Below, piece after piece: positions 34,698 to 42,241 of a stretch of DNA of 64,000 bases. The position numbers were made by a program, and so were the translations under genes. Origin of the DNA: Humisphaera borealis (GTDB lineage Bacteria > Planctomycetota > Phycisphaerae > Tepidisphaerales > Tepidisphaeraceae); NCBI RefSeq assembly GCF_015169395.1, contig NZ_CP063458.1, positions 4,650,001 to 4,714,000 of the forward strand. The letters are read 5' to 3'. The number at the start of each line of letters is the position of its first letter. Position 1 is the first letter of the stretch. Below the pieces are notes generated by a model, which searched no databases, was not told where the DNA came from, and saw nothing but the letters and a program-made list of their open reading frames with translations.

Positions 34698-35810
34698 TTA
34701 GTACACGCCCTCCACCACGCTCACGCCCAGCTGCTGGAACGGCTGCACGTTACCCGTGCCGTCCCACGGATATGGCTCGCACGGCGGGCGGCGGATGGCC
34801 TGGTCACGCTCCATGAACCGCGGAATGAATGTTTCCTTGGTCAGCGTGGTCAGCATGACCCGGCCGATCTTGCCGTAGGGCACGTTCTCTTCCACGTTGT
34901 CGGGGTTGACGACTTCCGTCACCGCGCGGGGCTGCGGGGCGTAGTAGATGACTTCGTAGTTATCGACCGGGTCGAACGGCTTGTGCGTCGCCAGGCCCAT
35001 CAGCGTGTTGCCGTAGGTCGGAATGAAATCGACGCCGGGGACCAGTTCCTCGCGGCAGAACCGGTGGAACTGCGGGGTGAGTTCGGTGCCGCCACAGAAG
35101 ATGCCGGTGATCCCGTACTTCACCAGGTCGATCTTTTCGCACAGCGCTTCGAGCAGCTTCGGCGTTGCGAACATGCACTTGATGTTCGGGTTGGCGCGAA
35201 GGATCGTCAGCGACTGGTCGATCGCGTGGTTCTTGTAGAGGTTGGCTTCGTTGATTTCGCCGCGCTTGATGAGCTTGATCACCCAGCGGGGGTCGAGATC
35301 GATGCCGAACGAGATGCCGCCGCGGTGCTGGGCGAGGTGTTCGATCGCCAGGCGCAGCCGGCGGGGGCCGGAGGGTCCGAGCATGAGCCAGTCGGCGCCC
35401 TTTGGGAAGGTCTTGTCGTTGAGGGTCTTGCTGAAGTTTTCGTAGTCGATCTTCCAGTCGTCTATCTGCAGCCGGCTCTTGGGAACGCCGGTCGAGCCGC
35501 CGGTCTCGAAGATGTACATGCCACGGCCTTCAAGCCCGCGGGGCAACCAGCGGCGAACCGGGCCGCCACGAAGCCAGTCGTCCTCGAAGTGGGGGATCTT
35601 CTTCAGATCGGAATAGCTGCCGACCTCCTTGCGGACGTCGATCTTCCATTCCTTCTGCTTGTCGAGCCAGAAGGGGCAGCCGGTGTCGGGGCTGAAGTGC
35701 CACGCGATGATGTCGCGGACATGAGCGTCTAGCGCCTCGCGGGCCTGCTTGGCGCGGGCGTCGATCGACTCTGCGGGCTTGGTCGGGGCGGGTGCGGTGG
35801 CTGTTGGCAT
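34698..35810 (-). CDS. Adenylate-forming ligase (LuxE/PaaK-like)
   Basis: A 370-residue protein from ATG 35810 (MPTATAPAPTKPAESIDARA). FETGGSTGVPKSR is the Ser/Thr/Gly-rich ATP motif. FCGGTELTPQFHRF and FIPTYGNTLMGLA follow as in acyl-protein synthetase (LuxE) and phenylacetate-CoA ligase relatives, and GKIGRVMLTTLTKETFIPRF follows them. It lacks the full C-terminal domain of long ligases. It would activate a carboxylic acid as an acyl-adenylate for the reductase at 32441. A longer frame up to 35975 would add a hydrophobic repeat-derived N-terminus, which I reject. Confidence 0.8.
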   Translation of the reverse strand: MPTATAPAPTKPAESIDARAKQAREALDAHVRDIIAWHFSPDTGCPFWLDKQKEWKIDVRKEVGSYSDLKKIPHFEDDWLRGGPVRRWLPRGLEGRGMYIFETGGSTGVPKSRLQIDDWKIDYENFSKTLNDKTFPKGADWLMLGPSGPRRLRLAIEHLAQHRGGISFGIDLDPRWVIKLIKRGEINEANLYKNHAIDQSLTILRANPNIKCMFATPKLLEALCEKIDLVKYGITGIFCGGTELTPQFHRFCREELVPGVDFIPTYGNTLMGLATHKPFDPVDNYEVIYYAPQPRAVTEVVNPDNVEENVPYGKIGRVMLTTLTKETFIPRFMERDQAIRRPPCEPYPWDGTGNVQPFQQLGVSVVEGVY

Positions 35811-35890
35811 GGTGTTGAGAGGTTGAACTGGACAGGACGGTTCAGTGATCTGTAACAGACCGATGATACAACGGAACTCGAAACACAGAA

Positions 35891-35948
35891 GGGTTATCAA
35901 CCCAAGGGTTACCAACCCGAAGGCCATGAAGCCCAGGGTTACGAACCC
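35891..35948. repeat. Row of 13-base GGGTT..AACCC hairpins
   Basis: GGGTTatcAACCC (35891-35903), GGGTTaccAACCC (35906-35918), a weaker GGCcatgaaGCC unit, and GGGTTacgAACCC (35936-35948) follow each other at 15-base steps. They lie 80-140 bases upstream of the ligase start, in its 5' region. Confidence 0.7.
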
Positions 35949-36035
35949 AACTTGGCGGTCGGACCGCAGGTTCACCTGGCGCTTAGCATAGCGTGGCGGC
36001 CTGTTGTTGGTTCGGGTTTCACGACTTTCGGCGCA

Positions 36036-37721
36036 CTACTTCTTCTCCTGGATTGCGACCAGGTTGTGCATGCTCAGGATGTACAGGGTTCCGTTGGCGA
36101 TGACCGGACTTCCGTACACCGGGGCACCCATGTTGTGGACGCCGACTTCTTCCTTCACCTTGGAAGCCTTAAAGATGTGGATGTCGCCGTCGCCGTCGCC
36201 GACGTACACCTTGCCGTCGACCAGCAGGGGGGAACCCCAGATGTCGGCTTCAAGGTCGGCGGTCCAGTACTTCTTGCCGGTATTGGCGTCGAAACAGTGG
36301 AGGTAGCCGGAGAAGTCGGGGACGAAGCACAGGCCGTCGTGGATCGCGGCCGAGCTGATGCTGCGGTGGAACCGCTCCTGCTCCTGGATCTTGCCGTCGC
36401 CGTTCTCGTCGTTGGAATAGAAGTGCCAGACCACGGCGCTGTTGGGGTTGGGCTTGCCCTTGCGGCTGGGGGCCGAGCCGGCCGGCTGCACCAGTTCGGC
36501 ACCCGGCGCGGGCTGGCCCTGGCCGCCTTCGGGGGGCAGCTCGGGGCTGATGTCGCCGGTCTTGGTGATATCCACGCACCAGAAGTGCGCATACCCCGTG
36601 CCGTGTTCGGGGTCCTGGCCGTTGGCGATATACATCTTGTTCTGCCAGATCACCGGGGTGGCGATGAGCTCATTGCGCGTCTGGGGATAGATGCTGTCCT
36701 TGGGGTTGCTGTCGAACTTCCAGATAATCTTGCCGGTGGTGGCGTCGTAAGCGTAGATCCAGCCGTCGCCGAGCGGGGCGACGACCAGCGGCTGAATGGT
36801 GCCGTCGGCGCGCTTGATCTCGGTGATGCCCACGCTGGACCACTGGCCGTGCAGAACCTGGTCGCCGGGCGAGTTGTCGCTCCAGACCTTCTTACCCGTG
36901 TTCTTGTTGAAGCAGATGATCGCCGGTGCCTTGGGGGCGACGACGTTCTTGTGGGTGTCGTCCACGCCGTTGGCAGTGATGACGTAGATCAGATCGCCGT
37001 AGGAGGCGATCGCGGCGTTGGTCATGTTGTGCGGGAAGACGCCGTGCTCCTTCATCATGTCGATCTTCCAGACCTCGCGGGGTTCGGAAGCGGAGATGTC
37101 GAGGCAGACGACTTCACAGCGGTTGGAGCAGAACCAGATGCGGTCCTTCTCGCTGTAGATGGTTGAACAGAGGCCTTCTTCGGGCCAGTCGTTCACGCGG
37201 CCGGAGGGGAGCTTGGCGAAGTATTTCTGCCAGAGGAACTTGCCGGTCTTCTCGTCGAACGCCGCCAGCACACCGCCGTCGATGGCGCTGCCTTCGGCAT
37301 TGGTGTACTTCTTGTCGTACGCGGCTTCGTTGTTCGTGCCGACGATCACCATGCCGTTGGTGATGATGGGGTTGCCGTAGGCCTTGGAGCCGAGCTTGGC
37401 GACCCACTTGATGTTCTTCTTCGATTCGACGTCCCACTCGGTTGGCGGGTTCTTCTCGGCCGAGACCATGTTGCGGTGCGGCGTGCCGCCCCACATGGTC
37501 AGGTCGCCGGCAGGATACTGCGACGCCTTCTTGGCGAAGTCCGTAAGGTCCGCTGGTGCGGCCGCAGCGGCGGGGGCGCCGGTCGGGTTCACCAGCGGTG
37601 CCGGATCGGCCGCGCGAAGGCCGGCGGCGACAACGACCGTCGCCGCGATGGACAGCGCCGAGACGCGCAGGGCGCGACGGCCGATGATCTTCTTGAGAGT
37701 TGTGAGGTTGGTTTCAGTCAT
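36036..37721 (-). CDS. Secreted PQQ-like beta-propeller protein
   Basis: A 561-residue exported protein (signal region around VSALSIAATVVVAAGLRAA). It carries repeated propeller blades with the GxxxW/A-x-D-x-x-T-G-K-x-x-W pattern, for example FDEKTGKFLWQKYF, FNKNTGKKVWSDN, YDATTGKIIWKF and FDANTGKKYWTADL. The blades resemble BamB and quinoprotein folds, but the Cys pair and catalytic Asp typical of PQQ alcohol dehydrogenases are not evident. A scaffold or binding function is likely. A related, larger lipoprotein lies directly upstream. Confidence 0.85.
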   Translation of the reverse strand: MTETNLTTLKKIIGRRALRVSALSIAATVVVAAGLRAADPAPLVNPTGAPAAAAAPADLTDFAKKASQYPAGDLTMWGGTPHRNMVSAEKNPPTEWDVESKKNIKWVAKLGSKAYGNPIITNGMVIVGTNNEAAYDKKYTNAEGSAIDGGVLAAFDEKTGKFLWQKYFAKLPSGRVNDWPEEGLCSTIYSEKDRIWFCSNRCEVVCLDISASEPREVWKIDMMKEHGVFPHNMTNAAIASYGDLIYVITANGVDDTHKNVVAPKAPAIICFNKNTGKKVWSDNSPGDQVLHGQWSSVGITEIKRADGTIQPLVVAPLGDGWIYAYDATTGKIIWKFDSNPKDSIYPQTRNELIATPVIWQNKMYIANGQDPEHGTGYAHFWCVDITKTGDISPELPPEGGQGQPAPGAELVQPAGSAPSRKGKPNPNSAVVWHFYSNDENGDGKIQEQERFHRSISSAAIHDGLCFVPDFSGYLHCFDANTGKKYWTADLEADIWGSPLLVDGKVYVGDGDGDIHIFKASKVKEEVGVHNMGAPVYGSPVIANGTLYILSMHNLVAIQEKK

Positions 37722-37744
37722 GTCGAAAGTTCCGGTTGGTTCTG

Positions 37745-37818
37745 TGGCGTGGGCACGTACTCATGCCCGTGTCTGGCGCGCACCTCGTCGCACGGGCAAG
37801 AGTACTTGCCCATGCCAC
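37745..37818. repeat. Third copy of the GGCA..TGCC palindromic repeat
   Basis: TGGCGTGGGCA on the left and TGCCCATGCCA on the right enclose GTACTCATGCCCGTG and CACGGGCAAGAGTACTTGCC. It is related to 243-332 and lies between the two propeller genes. Confidence 0.7.
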
Positions 37819-37825
37819 AAGCGAT

Positions 37826-40672
37826 CTACTTCGCGTTGGCCGCCGGGGCGGCCGCCTTGTTGTCGGTTACCAGGATGTTGTCGTAGTACACTTCGCTCTT
37901 CTGATCGCCGACGAGCGATACCGTGAACAACCCGGGATTGCCGGTCCGGTTCGGGATGTCGTCGTCCAGCGCGACCTGCCATTCCTTGGGTTCATCCGTA
38001 CCCACCGGCCAGGCCTTGCCGCGGGCGACTGCCTTGTCGGCGTGCTGCGTGACTTCCAGCTTCAGGCGGTACCACTTCTTGGCTTCCCAGGGGAAGTCGA
38101 TGGTGGAGTGCTTCGATCCCGAGGGGTTGCGCGGATCAGGCAGCGCACTCGGCCAGATGTGAATCTGCAGGCGCTGCTGCATGCCGTTCAGCACCAGCAC
38201 ATACCGCTGATTGATGACCGCGCCATCGGGGACAACACGCCGCTCGGCGATGATCTTCTCGTTGGCCTTCACGTCGGCCTGCACCGTGTAATCGGCCATG
38301 TCCACCGCACCGAAGTTCGTCCGGGCGCGGTAGTACAGGTCGATGTTCATCAGCTTCTGGAGGACCTTGTTGTTCGCGTTGTCCGGGTCGACGACGACGG
38401 AGTACTTGCCGCCGGCACCGAGCCAGGTCAGCGGCGGCTTATCGACGGGGGCCGCTTCGAAATCGAACTTCCAGGGCAGCGGCGGGAAGACGCGCACGCG
38501 CGCCTGCGTCTTGACGCCGTCAACCGTCACGTCAATCGCACCGGCCTGGTGCGGGCCGGGCTTGGCGACGAAGGTGCCGTCGGCGGTGACTTCGCCGGTC
38601 AGGTTGCCGGCCAGTGTCGGTGCGGCGACCAGCGTCGCGGGTGCGGTGGCAGGCTTTTCGGGTTCCTTGTAGTCGGCGCTGCCGGCGGGGGCCGGTGCGT
38701 TGTCCGGGCGGGGCATGTTCCGCGGCGGGGGGGTGGCGGGAATCGTCAGCTTGCCGACCGCCCAAGTCGCCTTGTCGGGCGCGATCTCGCTCAGGAACCG
38801 GCCGTTGGCATCGAACGCACGCACCGTGAACTTCACCGATTCGCCGGCACGCAGCACGACGTCAGCCGGAATGACCTGCAGCGACGCGACCTTGTCCTGC
38901 TTCGCCGATTCTTCGGCCATCGGCGGGATCTGGCCGTACTCGGGCTTGGAGTCCTTCTTGCCGATGCAGTACAGCTTGGTCGCCGCCTGCAGGTAGACCC
39001 GGCCGTCGGCGATCGCCGGCGAACCGTAGATCACATACTCACGACCCAGCTTTTCGCTCAGATCGACCTTGCTCAGCGTCTCGGCACTCTTCTCGCCGGG
39101 CTTGAGAATCCAGAACTTGCCGTCGCCGTCGGCGGCGTAGAGCTTGCCGTCGGCGAAAACCGGGGAGGGCTTGCCGACCTGGCCGCAGTTCTTCTTCCAG
39201 AGCTGCTTGCCGGTCTCTTTGTCGTACTGATAGAGCTTGGCGCGATCGTCCATCACATAGAGGTACTTTTCGGTGACGACCGGCGTCGGGAAGGCCGCTT
39301 CAATGCCAGTCACCTTCCAGAGTTCCTTGGGGGAGCCCTTCTCGAGCTGGGCCATGTCGATACAGAAGACCCGCCCGAGCGCGTTCGAGTCGAAGTTGCC
39401 CAGGCCGTGGGTGCAGTAGAGCTTCGTTCCATCAACGACCACAGAGGTATTGAGCCCGCGCTTGGAAACCAGGAACGTCCAGGCCTTCTTGCCGGAGCGA
39501 GCCTGGAAGGCGTGAACGCCGCCGTCACCGGCCGCGAAGATCACCAGCCGCTGTCCGTTGACGACTGTCACCACCGGCGTGTTCTGCGGGGCGTCCACCG
39601 GAATGCCGCCGGTCGCGCCGGTCCAGTTCAGTGCGCCGGTGTGCTTGTTGAACGCGAAGATGCGGTGGGCGCTGCGGGCGTTGTCGCCAAAACCGAACGC
39701 GACCCCGGTGATAAACACCTGGTCTTCGTCCACCGCCGGCGACTGGGTGCGGCCGCCGAAGGTCGAGATCATCCCGAACTCTTCGGTCATCTGGCGCTGC
39801 CAGATGACTTTGCCGGTTTCGCCGTTGAGGCAGATCATCCAGCATTGGCTGCCCAGGGCGTAGACGTTGCCGGTGCTCGGATCGACGCACGGGCTGCTCC
39901 AGCCCAGGCGATGGAACGGCACTTCCGTCTGGGTCATGTTGTTGAGGTGACGCCAGAGTTCCTTGCCGGTGGTGGCGTCGATGCAGACGAGCGCTTCGCG
40001 GGTCTTGGGGCCGGCGGAGAAGGTGCGGGTGTCGCCTTCGCCGTAGGCCACTTCATCCGAGCGGCTCCACGTGTAGATCTTGTTGTTCCAGATGACTGGC
40101 GACGACATGCCGCCGACGGGCGACGTCCAGATCACGTTTTCGCCGGTGTCGGGGTTCCAGGTGTCGACCAGGCCGGTTTCACGGCTGATACCGTTCTGCT
40201 CGGGCCCACGCCACTGGTACCAACCCTTGATACGTGCCCCCTGCGGAGCGGTCGCGGGGTCGAAGCCCTTGGCGGCTTTCTCAGCCGGGACGACCTTGGG
40301 GGCGTCCTTGGCGTTGGGATTGGCGGCGGTGCCGGCGGCAGGCTGAGCGACGGGTGCCTTGGTGTCGGCGGCAGCGATGGCCGTGCCGGCAGCCTCGGTG
40401 ACGGGTTTAACTGGTGCGGGGGTCGGGGCGGGTTCGGCAGCTTTCGCTTCGGCAACCCTGGATTCCGGAGCCGGCTCGGACGCCTTTACCTGGGACGCTT
40501 TTGCTTCGGGCACCTTTCCTTCAGGTGACTTCGGTTCGACCGTCCGGGGTTCGGAGGTCTTCCCAGCGTCCGCGACCGGCGCGGCCGACGCCTTTCGGCC
40601 GCCACTGCAGCCAATTCCCACCGCCATCAGTCCCGCGACGCCGAGCGTCCAGAGTCCTCGTTTCATTTCCAT
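37826..40672 (-). CDS. PQQ-like beta-propeller lipoprotein (948 aa)
   Basis: A large exported lipoprotein with lipobox AVGIGC (Cys22), then an Ala/Pro/Lys/Glu-rich linker of about 140 residues. An eight-bladed-type propeller follows (IDATTGKELWRHLNN, LNGETGKVIWQRQM, YDKETGKQLWKKNC). A C-terminal region from about residue 600 has beta-sandwich character (LEVTQHADKAVARGKAWPVG, KSEVYYDNILVTD), similar to a carbohydrate-binding or DUF1080-like domain. A surface or periplasmic binding role is plausible. The smaller propeller gene follows downstream on the same strand. Confidence 0.85.
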   Translation of the reverse strand: MEMKRGLWTLGVAGLMAVGIGCSGGRKASAAPVADAGKTSEPRTVEPKSPEGKVPEAKASQVKASEPAPESRVAEAKAAEPAPTPAPVKPVTEAAGTAIAAADTKAPVAQPAAGTAANPNAKDAPKVVPAEKAAKGFDPATAPQGARIKGWYQWRGPEQNGISRETGLVDTWNPDTGENVIWTSPVGGMSSPVIWNNKIYTWSRSDEVAYGEGDTRTFSAGPKTREALVCIDATTGKELWRHLNNMTQTEVPFHRLGWSSPCVDPSTGNVYALGSQCWMICLNGETGKVIWQRQMTEEFGMISTFGGRTQSPAVDEDQVFITGVAFGFGDNARSAHRIFAFNKHTGALNWTGATGGIPVDAPQNTPVVTVVNGQRLVIFAAGDGGVHAFQARSGKKAWTFLVSKRGLNTSVVVDGTKLYCTHGLGNFDSNALGRVFCIDMAQLEKGSPKELWKVTGIEAAFPTPVVTEKYLYVMDDRAKLYQYDKETGKQLWKKNCGQVGKPSPVFADGKLYAADGDGKFWILKPGEKSAETLSKVDLSEKLGREYVIYGSPAIADGRVYLQAATKLYCIGKKDSKPEYGQIPPMAEESAKQDKVASLQVIPADVVLRAGESVKFTVRAFDANGRFLSEIAPDKATWAVGKLTIPATPPPRNMPRPDNAPAPAGSADYKEPEKPATAPATLVAAPTLAGNLTGEVTADGTFVAKPGPHQAGAIDVTVDGVKTQARVRVFPPLPWKFDFEAAPVDKPPLTWLGAGGKYSVVVDPDNANNKVLQKLMNIDLYYRARTNFGAVDMADYTVQADVKANEKIIAERRVVPDGAVINQRYVLVLNGMQQRLQIHIWPSALPDPRNPSGSKHSTIDFPWEAKKWYRLKLEVTQHADKAVARGKAWPVGTDEPKEWQVALDDDIPNRTGNPGLFTVSLVGDQKSEVYYDNILVTDNKAAAPAANAK

Positions 40673-40784
40673 AACCTAACCCTGTTCAAGATCAGAGGTT
40701 CAAATCCTCAGACGTTATATGGCCCGCACGACCGGAATCTAACGGGCGAACTTGCGTCAGGACGTGCAAAGTCAGCGGGCAACG

Positions 40785-40823
40785 CCCACGGCGGTGCCGT
40801 GGGGCCCACCGCGGCGCGGTGGG
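40785..40823. repeat. GC-rich double hairpin
   Basis: CCACGGC-ggt-GCCGTGG (40786-40802) and CCCACCGC-ggc-GCGGTGGG (40805-40823) follow each other between the propeller lipoprotein and the PaaK-like gene. Confidence 0.75.
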
Positions 40824-40844
40824 CGTCACGCTCACTTGTCGAAC

Positions 40845-42158
40845 TCACTTCCTGACGAACCGTTTCGCTTTCATCTCAAACCGCGGCAGCGAGCCGACTT
40901 CGACCGGCGTCACACCTGCTTTGAAATGCAGCTCATCGTGGATCGTCCGCGAGACCTTCTCGCAAAGCGAGCGAGCGTCGATGGTTGCCGATACCGGCTC
41001 TACTTCCAGTTGTACCGCCGCCAGCGGCCCGCGATCGAAGACCGTTAGACGAAATTCCGCCACTTCGTCGAACCGCCTCAGGATCGCCTCGACGGCGCTG
41101 GGGAACACATTGTTCCCGCGGACGGTGAACATGTCATCCACCCGCCCGAGAATTCCGCCTTCCAAGCGGGCGTAGTACCGGCCACAGGCGCATTTCCCTC
41201 GGGTCAGAATCACCTGGTCGCCGGTCCGGTAACGGATCAGCGGGCTCGCTTTTCGCAGCAGCGTCGTCAGGACGAGCTCGCCCGGAGTTCCGTCGGGGAC
41301 GGCTTGGAGGGTGGAGGGGTCAATCACCTCAGCCAGGTAGTGCTCTTCGTTGATGTGCAGGCCGCCGGGTTTCTCGTGGCATTCGAACGATACCGGGCCG
41401 ACCTCGGTCATACCGTGGTGATCGAACAGCCGCGCGCCCCAGGCTTTCTCGATCTTAGCGCGGACCTCGGGAATGTTCCCGCCGGGCTCGCCGGCCACGA
41501 TCAGGCTTTTGACGGTCGATGCGGCCAAGTCGATGCCGTGCCCGGCGGCGACCTCGGCCATGTGCAGGGCGTAGGTCGGCGTACAGCAAACGACGGTGAC
41601 GGCGTTCTCGGCGATCATCTGGAGTCGGCCCAGCGTGGAGGTTCCGCCGGCAGGGATCACCATCGCGCCCAGACGCGAGGCCCCGTCGAAAGCCACCCAG
41701 AAACCCAGGAACGGTCCGAACGAAAATGGAAAGAGGATGCGGTCCGACGCCCCGACGCCGGCGGCGGTGAAAATCGTGCACCAGCAGTCGGTGAGTGCTT
41801 GCCACGAGTCGGGTGTATCAAGCCACCGCATCGGCCGGCCGTGCGTGCCGGAGGTCTGGTGGAAACGGCGATAGTCTTCGACTGGTTCGGTGAGATTGGT
41901 GCCGTATGGCGGGTGGGCTTCCTGGTCCTTCTGTAACTCGGCGCGGGTGGTGAAGGGGAGCAACGCCAGGTCGCCGGCGTCGGGTTCGAAGTCGATGCCG
42001 TCGAGCTTTCGCCGGTAGAACGCGTTGGACCCACGGACTGAATCCAGCAGATATCGCAGCGACTGGCGCTGGGCCAGCGTTACCGTGTCGGACGGCATGC
42101 ACTCCAGGGGCGAAAAGTATCGCTCGGAGTAGGGTTGCAGGTCGGCGCTAACCGTCAC
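40845..42158 (-). CDS. Phenylacetate-CoA ligase (PaaK)-like protein
   Basis: A 437-residue adenylate-forming enzyme. The frame extends to 42218, but those bases lie in a hairpin repeat. GTG 42158 with AGAGG upstream is the better start. The ATP motif is QTSGTHGRPMRW, then HHGMTEVGP and the C-terminal YRTGDQVILTRGKCACGRYY with RVDDMFTVRGNNVFP. It should activate an aryl or acyl acid to an acyl-CoA or acyl-adenylate. It is the second ligase of this fold in the window. Confidence 0.88.
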   Translation of the reverse strand: MTVSADLQPYSERYFSPLECMPSDTVTLAQRQSLRYLLDSVRGSNAFYRRKLDGIDFEPDAGDLALLPFTTRAELQKDQEAHPPYGTNLTEPVEDYRRFHQTSGTHGRPMRWLDTPDSWQALTDCWCTIFTAAGVGASDRILFPFSFGPFLGFWVAFDGASRLGAMVIPAGGTSTLGRLQMIAENAVTVVCCTPTYALHMAEVAAGHGIDLAASTVKSLIVAGEPGGNIPEVRAKIEKAWGARLFDHHGMTEVGPVSFECHEKPGGLHINEEHYLAEVIDPSTLQAVPDGTPGELVLTTLLRKASPLIRYRTGDQVILTRGKCACGRYYARLEGGILGRVDDMFTVRGNNVFPSAVEAILRRFDEVAEFRLTVFDRGPLAAVQLEVEPVSATIDARSLCEKVSRTIHDELHFKAGVTPVEVGSLPRFEMKAKRFVRK

Positions 42159-42180
42159 TGATCGAATACCTCTTGCTGGA

Positions 42181-42228
42181 ACAAGCGTCCGTGACACGGC
42201 TTTCCTAAGCCGTGTCACTGACGCTTGT
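42181..42228. repeat. Intact 48-base hairpin repeat
   Basis: Arms ACAAGCGTC, GTGACACGGCTT / AAGCCGTGTCAC, GACGCTTGT enclose TCCT, nearly perfect. It is the same family as the hairpin interrupted by the IS4 element at 24620. Confidence 0.88.
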
Positions 42229-42241
42229 CAGGGACCTCATC

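Noticed and set aside
35811-35975. N-terminal extension of the ligase
   Set aside because: The extra 55 residues come from the hairpin ladder and lack a ribosome site; ATG 35810 starts the ordinary N-terminus.
37736-40528. 930-codon plus-strand open frame opposite the propeller lipoprotein
   Set aside because: It is the antisense shadow of a gene with repeated propeller motifs and a signal peptide. Its translation is Arg/Gly/Val-rich without any domain pattern, which is typical for high-GC antisense frames.
36036-40672. Genuine PQQ alcohol dehydrogenases
   Set aside because: Blades match the propeller repeat, but the adjacent Cys pair and catalytic Asp region of quinoprotein dehydrogenases were not seen; BamB-like binding proteins fit better.
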